DNA of 64,000 nucleotides from Nocardioides mesophilus (GCF_014395785.1 NZ_CP060713.1:2756501-2820500), one strand, 5' to 3'; shown: positions 8,147 to 17,311, counted from the stretch's first letter. The notes: generated from the sequence alone by a model not told the origin. Numbers and translations: made by a program.

Positions 8147-9538
8147 ATGAGCGACGAGGGACTGAAGCTGGCCCGGGAGAAGATGACGGCAGCGGGTGTC
8201 GACCCGGTCGCGATCGACGTGTTCGCCTACTACTACCGGCTCGTCGAGCGCGGCGAGACCGGCATGGTCCCGGAGTCGACGATCGAGCCGCTGGACATGC
8301 CCGCGCTGGCCGACGTCACCGTCGGCGACGAGGCCGCCAGCGAGGCGCTCGGGCGCACCGCGGTCGTGAAGCTGAACGGCGGGCTCGGCACCTCGATGGG
8401 GATGGCGCGGGCCAAGTCGCTGCTCGAGGTGCGCGACGGCCTCACCTTCCTCGACATCATCGTGCGTCAGGTGCTGGCGCTGCGCCGCCGGCACGGCGCC
8501 GCCCTGCCGCTGATCTTCATGAACAGCTTCCGCACCTCCGCGGACACCCTCGAGGTGCTGGGCCGCTACCGCGACCTCGCGGTCGACGGCCTGCCGCTGG
8601 AGTTCCTGCAGAACAAGGAGCCCAAGCTCCGCGCCGACGACCTGACCCCGGTGGAGTGGCCGGCCGACCCGACGCTCGAGTGGTGCCCGCCGGGGCACGG
8701 TGACATCTACACCGCAATGCAGGGGACCGGGCTGCTCGACCAGCTGGTCGACGCCGGCTTCACGCAGGTCTTCGTCTCCAACTCCGACAACCTCGGGGCG
8801 GTGCCCGACGCCCGGGTGGCCGGCTGGTTCGCCGGGTCCGGCGCGCCGTTCGCGATCGAGGCGGTCCGCCGTACTCCCTCCGACCGCAAGGGCGGCCACT
8901 TCGCCACCCGCAAGGCCGACGGCCGGATCGTGCTGCGGGAGACCGCGCAGACCCTCGAGGAGGACCAGGACGCGCTCGGCGACCTGAGCCGGCACCGGTT
9001 CACCTCCACCAACAACCTGTGGTTCGACCTGCGGGCGATGAAGGCCGAGCTGGACGCGCGCGACGGCATCCTCGGCCTGGCGCTGATCAAGAACACCAAG
9101 ACGGTGGACCCCGCGGACCCGAGCACCCCCGAGGTGATCCAGATCGAGACCGCGATGGGAGCGGCGATCGAGGTCTTCGACGGCGCCACCACCATCGAGG
9201 TGGGCCGGGACCGGTTCGTGCCCGTGAAGACCACCAACGACCTGCTGGTGCTGCGCTCCGACTGCTACTCCCTCACCGACGAGTACGTGCTCCGGGTCGC
9301 CGAGCAGCTCGACGGGAAGGTTCCCTTCGTCGACCTGGACTCCTCGCACTACAAGCTGGTCGACGACTTCGACCAGCGGTTCCCCGACGGGACGCCCTCG
9401 CTGTGCCGCGCGACCAGCCTGGTCGTCAACGGCGACTGGCGCTTCGGAGCCGAGGTGCGGGTGGTCGGGGATGGCCGGCTCGAGGACGCGGGGGAGCCCG
9501 CCGTCGTCGAGTCCGGGACGGTGCTCGGAGAGGGTTAG
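8147..9538 (+). CDS. UTP--glucose-1-phosphate uridylyltransferase (UDPGP type)
   Basis: A 463-residue enzyme of the eukaryote-like UDPGP family rather than bacterial GalU. It makes UDP-glucose from UTP and glucose-1-phosphate for cell-wall and glycan synthesis. Diagnostic segments are [20 protein letters not shown] (nucleotide loop), [34 protein letters not shown] (metal/uridine site), [11 protein letters not shown] and the [12 protein letters not shown] loop. It has its own leaderless promoter. Its stop codon overlaps the -10 box of the following glp/moeA gene. Full length for the family. Confidence 0.93.
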   Translation: MSDEGLKLAREKMTAAGVDPVAIDVFAYYYRLVERGETGMVPESTIEPLDMPALADVTVGDEAASEALGRTAVVKLNGGLGTSMGMARAKSLLEVRDGLTFLDIIVRQVLALRRRHGAALPLIFMNSFRTSADTLEVLGRYRDLAVDGLPLEFLQNKEPKLRADDLTPVEWPADPTLEWCPPGHGDIYTAMQGTGLLDQLVDAGFTQVFVSNSDNLGAVPDARVAGWFAGSGAPFAIEAVRRTPSDRKGGHFATRKADGRIVLRETAQTLEEDQDALGDLSRHRFTSTNNLWFDLRAMKAELDARDGILGLALIKNTKTVDPADPSTPEVIQIETAMGAAIEVFDGATTIEVGRDRFVPVKTTNDLLVLRSDCYSLTDEYVLRVAEQLDGKVPFVDLDSSHYKLVDDFDQRFPDGTPSLCRATSLVVNGDWRFGAEVRVVGDGRLEDAGEPAVVESGTVLGEG

Positions 9539-9547
9539 GGTTCCGGC

Positions 9548-10798
9548 ATGCCCTCCTCCCCGATGCCCACCGACCGGCTGAGCACGGTCGACGAGCACGT
9601 CGAACGGATCCTGGACGCGCTGGTCCCGCTGCCGCCCTACGACCAGCCGCTGCTGGAGTCGCTCGGGCTGCCGGTGTGCGAGGACGTGTCCGCGCCGATG
9701 GACCTGCCGTCCTTCGACAACTCCGCGATGGACGGCTACGCCGTCTACTTCGACGACGTGGCCTCGGCCTCGACCGACCACCCGGTGCACCTGCCGGTGG
9801 TGGGGGAGATGGCGGCCGGCCAGACCCGGATGCTGGCGCTCTCCCCGGGTACGACGGTGCGGATCATGACCGGGGCGCCGGTGCCGCAGGGCGCCGACTC
9901 GGTGGTACCGGTGGAGTGGACCGACGGCGGGGTCGCCAACGTCCGGATCACCCGGGCGCCGACCCGGGGCCAGCACGTGCGCTACCGCGGCGAGGACGTC
10001 CGCACCGGCGACGTCCTGCTGGAGGACGGCACGATCCTCGGCCCGCGCCAGCTGGGGCTGCTGGCCTCGGTGGGCCGTGCCCAGGTCGCCGCCCGGCCGC
10101 GACCGCGGGTGGTGATCATGTCGACCGGCTCCGAGCTGCGCGAGCCGGGCACCGGGCTCGGCCACGACTCGATCTACGACGCCAACTCCTACATGCTCGC
10201 CGCCGCGGCCCGCTCCGCCGGCGCGATCGCCTACCGGGTCGGCATCGTCTCCGACGACCCGCAGGAGTTCTCCGACGCGCTGAGCGACCAGCTGGTGCGC
10301 GCCGACCTGGTGGTGACCAGCGGCGGCGTCAGCAAGGGTCAGTACGACGTGGTCAAGGAGGTGCTCACCGAGCTCGGCACCGTCTCCTTCGGCGAGGTGG
10401 CCATGCAGCCGGGCAAGCCGCAGGGCTTCGGCTTCGTCGGCGAGGACGACACCCCGATCCTCACGCTGCCGGGGAACCCGGTCTCCTCCTACGTCTCCTT
10501 CGAGGTGTTCGTGGTGCCGGCGATCCGGCGGATGATGGGCCGGCTGCCCTACCGGCGACCACTGGTCCGGGCGCTGCTCGGCCAGGGGCTCTCCTCGGCC
10601 CCGGGGCGGCGGCAGTTCGTCCGGGCCCGGTTCGGCATCGACGGCAAGGGCGCCCACGTGCAGCCGGTCGGCGGCCACGGGTCGCACCTGGTCGGAGACC
10701 TGTCGGACGCAAACGCGCTGATCGAGGTGCCCGAGGACGTCACCAGCCTGTCCCCGGGCGACCAGGTGCAGGTGCTCGTGCTGGACCGGGACTTCTGA
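9548..10798 (+). CDS. glp: MoeA/gephyrin-like molybdotransferase, probable divisome protein Glp
   Basis: A 416-residue MoeA-family protein: N-terminal DYDQPL-like region, [11 protein letters not shown], the MPT-binding core [10 protein letters not shown] and [36 protein letters not shown] and a C-terminal beta domain. MoeA inserts molybdate into molybdopterin. In Corynebacterium a MoeA paralogue, Glp, works in cell division with a membrane receptor GlpR (the SepX family). Here the gene sits in a run that ends in sepX, so I favour the Glp assignment, although moaC and a MogA-like gene follow directly. TAGGGT 6 nt before the ATG suggests leaderless transcription, and the stop overlaps moaC (TGATG). 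Confidence 0.85.
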   Translation: MPSSPMPTDRLSTVDEHVERILDALVPLPPYDQPLLESLGLPVCEDVSAPMDLPSFDNSAMDGYAVYFDDVASASTDHPVHLPVVGEMAAGQTRMLALSPGTTVRIMTGAPVPQGADSVVPVEWTDGGVANVRITRAPTRGQHVRYRGEDVRTGDVLLEDGTILGPRQLGLLASVGRAQVAARPRPRVVIMSTGSELREPGTGLGHDSIYDANSYMLAAAARSAGAIAYRVGIVSDDPQEFSDALSDQLVRADLVVTSGGVSKGQYDVVKEVLTELGTVSFGEVAMQPGKPQGFGFVGEDDTPILTLPGNPVSSYVSFEVFVVPAIRRMMGRLPYRRPLVRALLGQGLSSAPGRRQFVRARFGIDGKGAHVQPVGGHGSHLVGDLSDANALIEVPEDVTSLSPGDQVQVLVLDRDF

Positions 10799-11277
10799 TG
10801 TCCGACGTGCCCAGGCTCACCCACGTCGACGAGTCGGGAGCCGCCCGGATGGTCGACGTCTCCGCCAAGGAGGTCACCGCCCGGGTGGCGGTCGCCACCG
10901 GCAGGGTCCGGGTCTCCGCCGAGGTGATCGGCCTGCTCCGGGGAGAGGGCGTGCCGAAGGGTGACGCTCTCGGGGTCGCCCGGGTGGCCGGGATCATGGC
11001 CGCCAAGCGCACCCCGGACCTGGTCCCGCTGTGCCACCCGCTGGCGATCTCGGGCGTCACGGTCGACCTCGTGGTGGCCGACGACGCGGTGGAGATCACC
11101 GCCACCGTGCGCACGACGGACCGCACCGGTGTGGAGATGGAGGCGCTGACGGCGGTCTCGGTGGCGGCACTCACGGTCGTCGACATGGTCAAGGCGGTCG
11201 ACAAGGCCGCGGTGATCGACGACGTACGCGTGCAGTCGAAGTCCGGCGGCAAGAGCGGCGACTGGAAGCGGCCGTGA
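10798..11277 (+). CDS. moaC: cyclic pyranopterin monophosphate synthase MoaC
   Basis: A 159-residue MoaC, the second step in molybdenum cofactor synthesis, converting 3',8-cyclo-7,8-dihydro-GTP to cyclic pyranopterin monophosphate. The family core is clear: [70 protein letters not shown], and the C-terminal KSGGKSGDW. The catalytic Lys and Asp sit in the expected MVKAVDK region. The start overlaps the glp stop and the stop overlaps the next GTG start (GTGA), indicating an operon with coupled translation. Confidence 0.96.
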   Translation: MSDVPRLTHVDESGAARMVDVSAKEVTARVAVATGRVRVSAEVIGLLRGEGVPKGDALGVARVAGIMAAKRTPDLVPLCHPLAISGVTVDLVVADDAVEITATVRTTDRTGVEMEALTAVSVAALTVVDMVKAVDKAAVIDDVRVQSKSGGKSGDWKRP

Positions 11278-11744
11278 AGGCGACCGTGGTGGCGGCCTCC
11301 AACCGAGCGGCGGCCGGCGTCTACGAGGACACCACCGGTCCGCTGATCGTGGCGGCGCTCGAGGAGCTCGGCTTCGAGGTCACCGGGCCGGTCGTGGTGC
11401 CCGACGGCGAGCCGGTGGCCGGGGCGATCCGCGCGGCGATCGAGGCCGGCGCCCGGGCGGTCGTCACCACCGGAGGCACCGGGCTCACGCCCACCGACCT
11501 CACGCCCGAGGTGACCAGGCCGCTGCTGGACCGCGAGGTGCCCGGCATCGCCGAGGCGATCCGCGCCTACGGCGTCGCGAACGGCGTGCCCACCGCGGCG
11601 CTCTCCCGGGGCCTGGCCGGAGTCAGCGGCCAGGCGCTCGTGGTGAACCTGCCCGGCTCCCGCGGCGGCGTGAAGGACGGCCTGGCCGTGCTGGCGCCCC
11701 TCCTCCGCCACGCGGTGGAGCAGATCGTGGGGAGCGACCACTGA
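11274..11744 (+). CDS. MogA/MoaB family molybdenum cofactor biosynthesis protein
   Basis: A 156-residue MogA/MoaB-type protein. Such enzymes adenylylate molybdopterin before metal insertion. The signature is the [17 protein letters not shown] segment plus the C-terminal [16 protein letters not shown] loop. The N-terminus ([22 protein letters not shown]) also fits. The GTG start overlaps the moaC stop by 4 nt. The stop TGA in turn is embedded in CTGA, where a CTG would put the following GNAT gene in the same overlap style. Confidence 0.93.
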   Translation: MKATVVAASNRAAAGVYEDTTGPLIVAALEELGFEVTGPVVVPDGEPVAGAIRAAIEAGARAVVTTGGTGLTPTDLTPEVTRPLLDREVPGIAEAIRAYGVANGVPTAALSRGLAGVSGQALVVNLPGSRGGVKDGLAVLAPLLRHAVEQIVGSDH

Positions 11745-12340
11745 CCAGCCCGTGGCGTGCCGAGCTGCGAGCCGGGTCGGTGGGGCTGCGGCCGCTCTCG
11801 CGTCACGACGCCCGGGACTGGCACGAGGTGCGCCGGCGCAATGCGGCGTGGCTGGCGCCCTGGGAGGCCACGGTGCCGCCGGGCGACCGCACCGCGCCGC
11901 GCAACTTCCAGGAGCTGGTCCGTGACCTGCACCGCCAGGCCCGCGAGCACCGCACCCTGCCGTTCGCGCTCACCGTCGACGACGCCTTCGCCGGCCAGCT
12001 GACGGTCACCAACATCACCGGCGGCTCGGCGCGCTGGGGCCAGGTGGGCTACTGGATCGACCAGCGGCACGCCGGCCGCGGCGTCGTGCCGACCGCGGTC
12101 GCGCTGGCGGTCGACCACTGCTTCTTCGAGCTGGGGCTGCACCGCATCGAGGTCGCGATCCGGCCGGAGAACGCCGCCAGCCTGCGGGTGGTGGAGAAGC
12201 TCGGGTTCATCGAGATCGGCTACGCGCCGCGTTACCTGCACATCGACGGCGACTGGCGCGACCACCGGCTCTTCGCGCTCACCGTGGAGGACTGCCAGGG
12301 GGGCCTGCTGCGGCGGTTCCGGCAGCAGACCGGCTCCTGA
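11741..12340 (+). CDS. GNAT family N-acetyltransferase, RimJ-like
   Basis: A GNAT acetyltransferase of the RimJ/RimL type: VGLRPLSRHDARDWHEVR, WLAPWE, then ARWGQVGYWIDQRHAGRGVVPTAV with the acetyl-CoA loop, HRIEVAIRPENAASLRVVEKLGF and YLHIDGDWRDHRLFAL. It probably acetylates an N-terminal amine or an amino sugar. The first ATG/GTG in frame (GTG 11780) would cut off the start of beta-strand 1. Thirteen codons upstream a CTG at 11741 overlaps the previous stop as CTGA and would add [12 protein letters not shown], which looks like a RimJ N-terminus, so I list that start (tentative). If CTG is not used, the coding sequence is 11780-12340. Confidence 0.88.
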   Translation: MTSPWRAELRAGSVGLRPLSRHDARDWHEVRRRNAAWLAPWEATVPPGDRTAPRNFQELVRDLHRQAREHRTLPFALTVDDAFAGQLTVTNITGGSARWGQVGYWIDQRHAGRGVVPTAVALAVDHCFFELGLHRIEVAIRPENAASLRVVEKLGFIEIGYAPRYLHIDGDWRDHRLFALTVEDCQGGLLRRFRQQTGS

Positions 12341-12431
12341 GCACAGAATTCACAGCAGTCACAGGAGTTGCCTGGCGACACACCGCTGCGCCTGCGGGGC
12401 GGGGCGGCGCCGCGCTCCTATCGTCTCTCCC

Positions 12432-13367
12432 GTGGACCTGTCTGGAATCATCTTCGTTGTGCTCGCCGTCGCGTGGGCCGTGTACCTGATTCCCAAGGCG
12501 CTCAAGCACCACGACGAGGTGGCCCGGACCCGGTCGATCGACCGGTTCTCGACCGCCATGCGGGTGCTGGCCCGGCGGGAGCCGGTGGGCTCGGGCGACG
12601 CCCGGCTCGTCGTCACCCGGGCTCGCGCCGCCGACAACCCCCAGGTGGTGGTGCCGGCGACCCGGCCCGTGGCGGGTGCCCGGCCCCGGCCCCGGCCCGC
12701 TGCGCAGCGCGCCGCGGCCCGGACGGCTGCGCGTCGTCGCCGTCGCGTCCTCACCGTGCTGCTGCTGAGCACCGCGGTCGTCGTCGTGCTCGCCGCCTTC
12801 GCGGTGCTGCCGTGGTGGTCGGTGACGGTCCCCTCCGGCCTGGTCGTGCTCTTCCTGCTCGTGTGCCGCACCCAGGTCCGCCGGATGCGCAGCGCCGGCT
12901 GGACCGCGGACCTCGAGCAGGCGCTCGCGGACGAGTCGCCGGTCGTGATCGACCCGGTCGCCGGCCAGGTCCGGCGCGCGGCCCGCGTCGAGGCGCCGTA
13001 CGGCACTCCGGTCGCGCCGGCCGCCCGCAACGCGCAGGGCTTCGTCGAGGTCGACCCCGACGACGACACCATGTCGATCCCGGCCGTCGTCGACGCGGTG
13101 GTCATGGCCACCGTCGACGGGGGTTCGCTGTGGGACCCGCTGCCGGTCACGCTGCCGACCTACGTCACCAAGCCCAAGGCCCGTCGCACCGTCCGCACCA
13201 TCGACCTCGGCGAGCCGGGCACCTGGACGTCCGGGCGCACCGCCGAGGACGCCGGGATCGCCGCGGAGGCGGCGGCCGCCGAGGGTGCGGCGGCCACGGC
13301 CTCCGAGGGTGCGGCGGCCACGGCCTCCGAGGAGCTCGACGAGGCTCCCCGCGCCGTCGGGTCCTGA
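12432..13367 (+). CDS. sepX: divisome membrane protein SepX/GlpR
   Basis: A 311-residue membrane protein. An N-terminal membrane helix (about residues 4-22) is followed directly by the conserved HHDEVARTRSIDRFSTAMRVLARRE segment. Two more membrane helices follow an Arg-rich linker at about residues 106-145, and then a long hydrophilic tail. This matches SepX of Streptomyces and GlpR of Corynebacterium, which act in septation; GlpR is the receptor for the MoeA-like Glp, encoded here about 1.6 kb upstream in the same direction. TATCGT 7 nt before the GTG suggests a leaderless mRNA. The tail contains a perfect 24-bp tandem duplication (EGAAATAS twice). Confidence 0.88.
   Translation: MDLSGIIFVVLAVAWAVYLIPKALKHHDEVARTRSIDRFSTAMRVLARREPVGSGDARLVVTRARAADNPQVVVPATRPVAGARPRPRPAAQRAAARTAARRRRRVLTVLLLSTAVVVVLAAFAVLPWWSVTVPSGLVVLFLLVCRTQVRRMRSAGWTADLEQALADESPVVIDPVAGQVRRAARVEAPYGTPVAPAARNAQGFVEVDPDDDTMSIPAVVDAVVMATVDGGSLWDPLPVTLPTYVTKPKARRTVRTIDLGEPGTWTSGRTAEDAGIAAEAAAAEGAAATASEGAAATASEELDEAPRAVGS
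13281..13328 (+). repeat. 24-bp perfect tandem duplication in sepX
   Basis: Two identical 24-nt units (13281-13304 and 13305-13328) encode EGAAATAS twice in the disordered C-terminal tail of SepX. The copies are identical at DNA level, so the duplication is recent or is maintained by slippage. Confidence 0.9.
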
Positions 13368-13368
13368 G

Positions 13369-13398
13369 TTAGGAACCGCCCGGCACGGGTGATATCTT
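13369..13398 (+). promoter_or_regulatory. candidate tRNA-Ala promoter
   Basis: TTAGGA (13369-13374) and TATCTT (13393-13398) are 18 nt apart, 30 nt before the mature tRNA, in a locally AT-rich patch directly after sepX. Confidence 0.45.
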
Positions 13399-13428
13399 TT
13401 CTCTTCGCGCCGGTTCGCCCGGCGCACC

Positions 13429-13504
<76 letters not shown>

Positions 13505-13590
13505 CACCTGTAGGTCAGGGCCGACGCCCGTCATCCCGAACCAGGGAGATGGACCGGGGCGTAGCGCTCGACTTGCTCCGCACGACGAGA

Positions 13591-13632
13591 CGGCGGCATC
13601 CGGCACTCGCACAAGAGTGTCGGATACCGCCG
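13591..13632. terminator. strong hairpin between tRNA-Ala and ABC permease
   Basis: CGGCGGCATCCGGCACTC (13591-13608) faces GAGTGTCGGATACCGCCG (13615-13632) across a 6-nt loop. Sixteen of 18 positions are Watson-Crick pairs; the other two are a G-U wobble and a mismatch in either direction. It lies between the convergent tRNA and ABC permease genes and probably terminates both. Confidence 0.65.
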
Positions 13633-13645
13633 ACCGTGCGTCCGA

Positions 13646-14458
13646 CTACTTGACCTCGGAGCGGCGCAGGAAGAGCAGTCCGATGACGAGCGGAAGCGCG
13701 ATCCAGATGGCGGTGGTCGAGGCCAGCATCGCCCACTCCCTCGCCGTGTCCGTGTCGTTCTCGAACAGTGCGACCTGCGTGTAGTTCCAGTCGATCCACG
13801 GCTGCAGGTCGGCGAACCACGAACGCACCTGGGCGAGAAGGGCCAGGATGCCCGGCAGGACCAGGGAGACGACGAAGTAGCCCACGATCGCTGCCGCGGA
13901 GCTGCGCAGCACGACACCGAGCGTGAAGCCGATGGCCATGCCGACCAGGTTCCCCAGGAGGATCTGCGCCGCGGCTGCCAGGGAGACGTCCCAGACCGTG
14001 TCGAGGCTCATGATCGTGGACCCGAGCAGGTTGCCGACGGCACCGACGGCGAACGCGACGGCCATCGAGACGACCCCGACCACGAAGGTCGCGAACGCCT
14101 TGGCCCCGATGACGCGGCCGCGGCTCGGCACCAGCGTGAACGTCGTGAGCCCGCTGCGCTGGCTCCACTCGCTGGTGACGCCCAGGATCGCGATCATCGG
14201 CAGGATCACCGACATCGGGAAGCCGATCGCCGCGGCGAAGTTCTCGTAGGTGATCTCGCTGTCCGGGGCGAAGATGAGGACCGCCCCGGTCGCCATGACC
14301 GACAGGACACCGATGCTGACGAGCATCCAGAATCCCGAGCGGGTGTTGAACATCTTGCGGAGCTCGATCGTGACCAGCCGGGTGGTCGGGATTGGACGGA
14401 CGATCCGTCGGGCAGGCGCGGCCTCGTTGGTGTCGGGAGAGATGGTCGTGGCGGTCAT
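13646..14458 (-). CDS. ABC-2 type transporter permease
   Basis: A 270-residue membrane protein with about six hydrophobic segments typical of an ABC-2 exporter permease. The N-terminal cytoplasmic part contains RLVTIELRKMFNTRSGFWML, the usual lead-in to TM1. It ends in a final helix followed by LFLRRSEVK. The start overlaps the stop of the ATPase gene (ATGA), so the two form one transporter. With the divergent two-component system next door the likely role is export of a drug, peptide or lipid, sensed by that system; the substrate is unknown. Confidence 0.88.
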   Translation of the reverse strand: MTATTISPDTNEAAPARRIVRPIPTTRLVTIELRKMFNTRSGFWMLVSIGVLSVMATGAVLIFAPDSEITYENFAAAIGFPMSVILPMIAILGVTSEWSQRSGLTTFTLVPSRGRVIGAKAFATFVVGVVSMAVAFAVGAVGNLLGSTIMSLDTVWDVSLAAAAQILLGNLVGMAIGFTLGVVLRSSAAAIVGYFVVSLVLPGILALLAQVRSWFADLQPWIDWNYTQVALFENDTDTAREWAMLASTTAIWIALPLVIGLLFLRRSEVK

Positions 14459-15354
14459 GCCGCAACTCCTTCGCGTTGGGTGTCGGCAGTGAGCGACAGG
14501 AACATGTCCTCGAGCCCGGCGCCCTCGGCGGATCGGAGCTCGGTGAGGGCGATGCCCGCTGTCAGGGCCACGGCCCCGACCCGGGCGGGGTCGGCGTCCG
14601 TGCGGACCGAGCCGTCCCCTGCGAGCGTGCTGGGGATCCCGGCCTGCTCGAGGGCTTGCATGAGGTCGCGCGGTGACGTCGATCGGACGAGCGTCCCCGC
14701 TGCGGCCAGCAGCTCTTCCTTGCTGCCGGACGCGACGATCTTGCCGTTCCCGATCACGACCAGGTCGTCGGCGATGACCTCGATCTCGTGCAGCAGGTGC
14801 GAGGACAACAGGACGGTTCCGCCCTGGCCGGCGAAGCCCGTCAGCAGGTCGCGCATCCACCGGATCCCGGCGGGGTCGAGCCCGTTGGCCGGTTCGTCGA
14901 GGATCAGCACCCGGGGGTCCCCGAGCAGTGCGGTGCCGATGCCCAGTCGCTGACGCATGCCGAGGGAGTAGTTGCGCACGCGGCGCCTGGCCTCCGATGA
15001 TGTCAGGCTGACGAGCTCGAGCATCTCGTCGACGCGGCGGCGGGGCAGACCCATGGTGTCGGCGGCGATCGTGAGGATCTCGCGTCCGGTGCGGCCGGCG
15101 TGCTGGGCGGAGGCGTCGAGGAGGACGCCCACCTCGAGGCCGGGGTTGGGGAGGTCGGCGAACCGTTCTCCGTTGATGGTCGCGGTGCCGGACGTCGGCA
15201 CGGTCAGGCCGACCATCACGCGCATCGTGGTGGACTTCCCGGCGCCGTTCGGGCCGAGGAAGCCGGTGACGCGACCGGGCAGGGCGGTGAAGGAGACGTT
15301 GTCGACGGCGGTGAAGCCGGCGTACCTCCGGGTCAGCGAGTCAACAGTGATCAT
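14455..15354 (-). CDS. ABC transporter ATP-binding protein
   Basis: A 299-residue ATPase of the drug/bacitracin-exporter type. Walker A is GPNGAGKST, the signature is YSLGMRQRLG, Walker B is VLILDEPANGLDP and the H-loop lies in SSHLLHEIE. A C-terminal extension of about 80 residues is usual for this subfamily. The ATG at 15354 follows a GAGGG ribosome site; an upstream in-frame start would add residues without similarity. Together with the permease encoded immediately downstream it forms an exporter. Confidence 0.93.
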   Translation of the reverse strand: MITVDSLTRRYAGFTAVDNVSFTALPGRVTGFLGPNGAGKSTTMRVMVGLTVPTSGTATINGERFADLPNPGLEVGVLLDASAQHAGRTGREILTIAADTMGLPRRRVDEMLELVSLTSSEARRRVRNYSLGMRQRLGIGTALLGDPRVLILDEPANGLDPAGIRWMRDLLTGFAGQGGTVLLSSHLLHEIEVIADDLVVIGNGKIVASGSKEELLAAAGTLVRSTSPRDLMQALEQAGIPSTLAGDGSVRTDADPARVGAVALTAGIALTELRSAEGAGLEDMFLSLTADTQREGVAA

Positions 15355-15403
15355 GTGACAACCCTCGCCGCCTCCCGGCGTACGCACATCGACGTCGAGG
15401 CCG

Positions 15404-15435
15404 GACCCTCCTCCGCCGTGGGGAGGAGCGGGGTC
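15404..15435. promoter_or_regulatory. inverted repeat in the ABC exporter / kinase divergent promoter region
   Basis: GACCCTCCTCC at 15404-15414 faces GGAGGAGCGGGGTC at 15422-15435, giving two paired blocks, CCTCC/GGAGG and GACCC/GGGTC. It sits in the 131-nt gap between the exporter operon and the two-component operon and is a good candidate operator for the neighbouring response regulator; that assignment is inference. Confidence 0.4.
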
Positions 15436-15485
15436 TCGTTCTTTCGGTCGGTCCCCGAGGCCTCGGCGGTCCCTAGGCTGGGCGG

Positions 15486-16627
15486 GTGATCACCAACGCC
15501 CTGCGCTCGCTGTGGGCGGAGCCCCGCGCTGCCGCCGTTCCCGAACGGCTGTCGCGCGACTGGGTGCTGGTCGGCGCGGTGATGGTGACGGCGCTGCTCG
15601 AGGGATTCCTTCGGGACGACGTCGCCTGGCGGCCGTTCGCGACGATCGTGGCGGTGGTACTCGCGCCGGTGCTGCTCTGGCGGCGTACCCGGCCGCTGGC
15701 CTGTGTCGTGGTGGCCTTCGGCACCGCGATGGTGTTGGGGCTGGCGACCCTGGCGGGCGGGGCCCCAGCGTCGGCCTCGACACGCTGATCTTCGTCCTGG
15801 TCCTCGTCTACGCGCTGGTCCGCTGGGGCTCAGGGCGCGAGATCGTGATCGGGCTGGCGGTGGTGGCGGTCGCTGCGGTCATCGGCACGGTCGCCGACTA
15901 CACCGGGCCTGCCGCCGTCATCGGCGGGTTCGGCGTCCTGGCGGCGTCAGCGGCGGGCGGAGCGGCGTTCCGCTACCGCTCCGAGAGCTGGCGCCGGGCG
16001 TCGGACCAGATCCGCAGCCAGGAGCGGGTCGACCTCGCCCGCGAGCTGCACGACACGGTCGCCCACCACGTCTCGGCGATCGCTGTGCAGGCGCAGGCGG
16101 GCCGGGCGATGGCCGGGCAGCGACCCGAAGCGGCCTTCGAGGCGCTGGCGGTCATCGAAGGGGAAGCGTCGCGGACGCTGGCGGAGATGCGGGCGATGGT
16201 CCGGGTGCTGCGTGACGGAGCGCCGGCGGAGTACGCCCCCCAGCGCGGCGTTGCCGACCTGGCGTTCCTCGCCCGGCGCGGCCCGGTGCCGGTGGTGGAC
16301 GTGGAGGTGCCGGATGACCTGGACGAACTTCCGCTCCAGGTCGACGTGGCGGTCTACCGGCTGGCGCAAGAGGCGCTGACCAACGCGCTGCGGCACGCCC
16401 GCAACGCCTCCCGCGTGGAGATCCGGGTCTTCGAGGGTGGAGGAAGGCTGCGGCTACGCGTGACCGACGACGGACAGATCGACCCGGTGCGGCCGGCGAG
16501 CCACGGTTTCGGGCTGCTGGGGATGACCGAGCGCGTGCAGCTGCTCGGCGGCACGCTGCGTGCCGGGCCGGCGCCTGGGGGTGGGTGGGCGGTCGACGCC
16601 GAGCTGCCGACGGAGGTACGCCGATGA
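15486..16627 (+). pseudogene. two-component sensor histidine kinase (HisKA_3), frameshifted
   Basis: The N-terminal membrane region starts at GTG 15486 (behind a TAGGCT -10 box at 6 nt, so leaderless) and has membrane segments such as VLVGAVMVTALLEGFL. Reading must shift by one base at the G/C run around 15755-15766 to continue into VGLDTLIFVLVLVYALVRWG and the kinase core. The core has HisKA_3 dimerisation with the phospho-acceptor His in LARELHDTVAHHVS and the HATPase with YRLAQEALTNALRHA and GFGLLGMTERV. One missing base explains the break; with it the protein is about 380 residues. Without a shift the product has no kinase domain. It could be a true mutation or a homopolymer sequencing error. 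The stop overlaps the response regulator start (ATGA). Confidence 0.8.
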
Positions 16628-17280
16628 CGGTGCGAGTGCTGGTGGCCGACGACCAGGACCTGGTGCGTACCGGCCTGTCCATGATCCTTGACGCGCAGCC
16701 TGGCATCGAGGTCGCCGGCCAGGCCGCCGACGGCCACGCCGCTGTCGAGCTGGCGCGTCGACTCCGCCCCGACGTGTGCCTGGTCGATATCCGCATGCCC
16801 GGGCTCGACGGCATCGGGGTGACCGAGCTCCTGGCAGGGCGGGAAGTCCCGGACCCGATGGCGGTGGTGGTGATCACGACCTTCGATCTGGACGAGTACG
16901 TCCACGGCGCGCTCCGGGCCGGCGCCCGGGGTTTTCTCCTCAAGGACGCCGGGCCGGAGCTGCTCGTCCAGGCCGTGCATGCCGCAGCCGTCGGCGATGC
17001 CCTGATCGCGCCGAACATCACCCGGCGGCTGCTCTCCACCCTGGCCGCCAGGGAACCGTCGAAACGACGTACCCAGCCGATCGAGCCGCTCACCGACCGC
17101 GAGGAGGAGGTGCTGGCGCTGGTCGCCCGTGGCCGCACGAACGCCGAGATCGCCGCCGATCTCTTCATCGGCCTGACGACCGCCAAGACCCACGTCGCCA
17201 GCCTGCTGACCAAGATCGGCGCCCGGAACAGGGTCGAGATCGCGATGTGGGCCTACGACACCGGCCGGGTGGGGGACTGA
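16624..17280 (+). CDS. NarL/FixJ family response regulator
   Basis: A 218-residue response regulator. The receiver domain carries the acidic pair at VADDQD, the phosphorylation Asp55 in VCLVDIRMPG, Thr in VVITTFD and Lys in GFLLKDAG. A linker leads to a LuxR-type helix-turn-helix (LTDREEEVLALVARGRTNAEIAADLFI, then TAKTHVASLLTKIGARNRVE). It is the partner of the frameshifted kinase encoded immediately upstream and probably controls the divergent ABC exporter operon. The ATG at 16624 overlaps the kinase stop. Confidence 0.93.
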   Translation: MTVRVLVADDQDLVRTGLSMILDAQPGIEVAGQAADGHAAVELARRLRPDVCLVDIRMPGLDGIGVTELLAGREVPDPMAVVVITTFDLDEYVHGALRAGARGFLLKDAGPELLVQAVHAAAVGDALIAPNITRRLLSTLAAREPSKRRTQPIEPLTDREEEVLALVARGRTNAEIAADLFIGLTTAKTHVASLLTKIGARNRVEIAMWAYDTGRVGD

Positions 17281-17293
17281 ACCCGTCGTGCAA

Positions 17294-17311
17294 GGTTCGA
17301 GTCCCCTCAGC
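17294..17311. repeat. copy of the tRNA-Ala 3' end (att-like)
   Basis: An 18-nt segment, GGTTCGAGTCCCCTCAGC, matches the T-arm/acceptor part of tRNA-Ala (13480-13497) at 17 of 18 positions. No other part of a tRNA is present. It overlaps the stop codon of the following minus-strand protease gene. A duplicated tRNA 3' end is the classical footprint of site-specific integration, but no integrase gene lies between the two copies. Confidence 0.6.

Noticed and set aside
8126-10687. 853-codon minus-strand open frame antisense to the UDP-glucose pyrophosphorylase and glp genes
   Set aside because: It is a codon-position shadow spanning two well-supported genes and has no recognisable domain or start context.
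13505-17293. Complete integrative element between the tRNA-Ala and its 3' copy
   Set aside because: No integrase, excisionase or transfer gene is present; only the att-like duplication can be reported.
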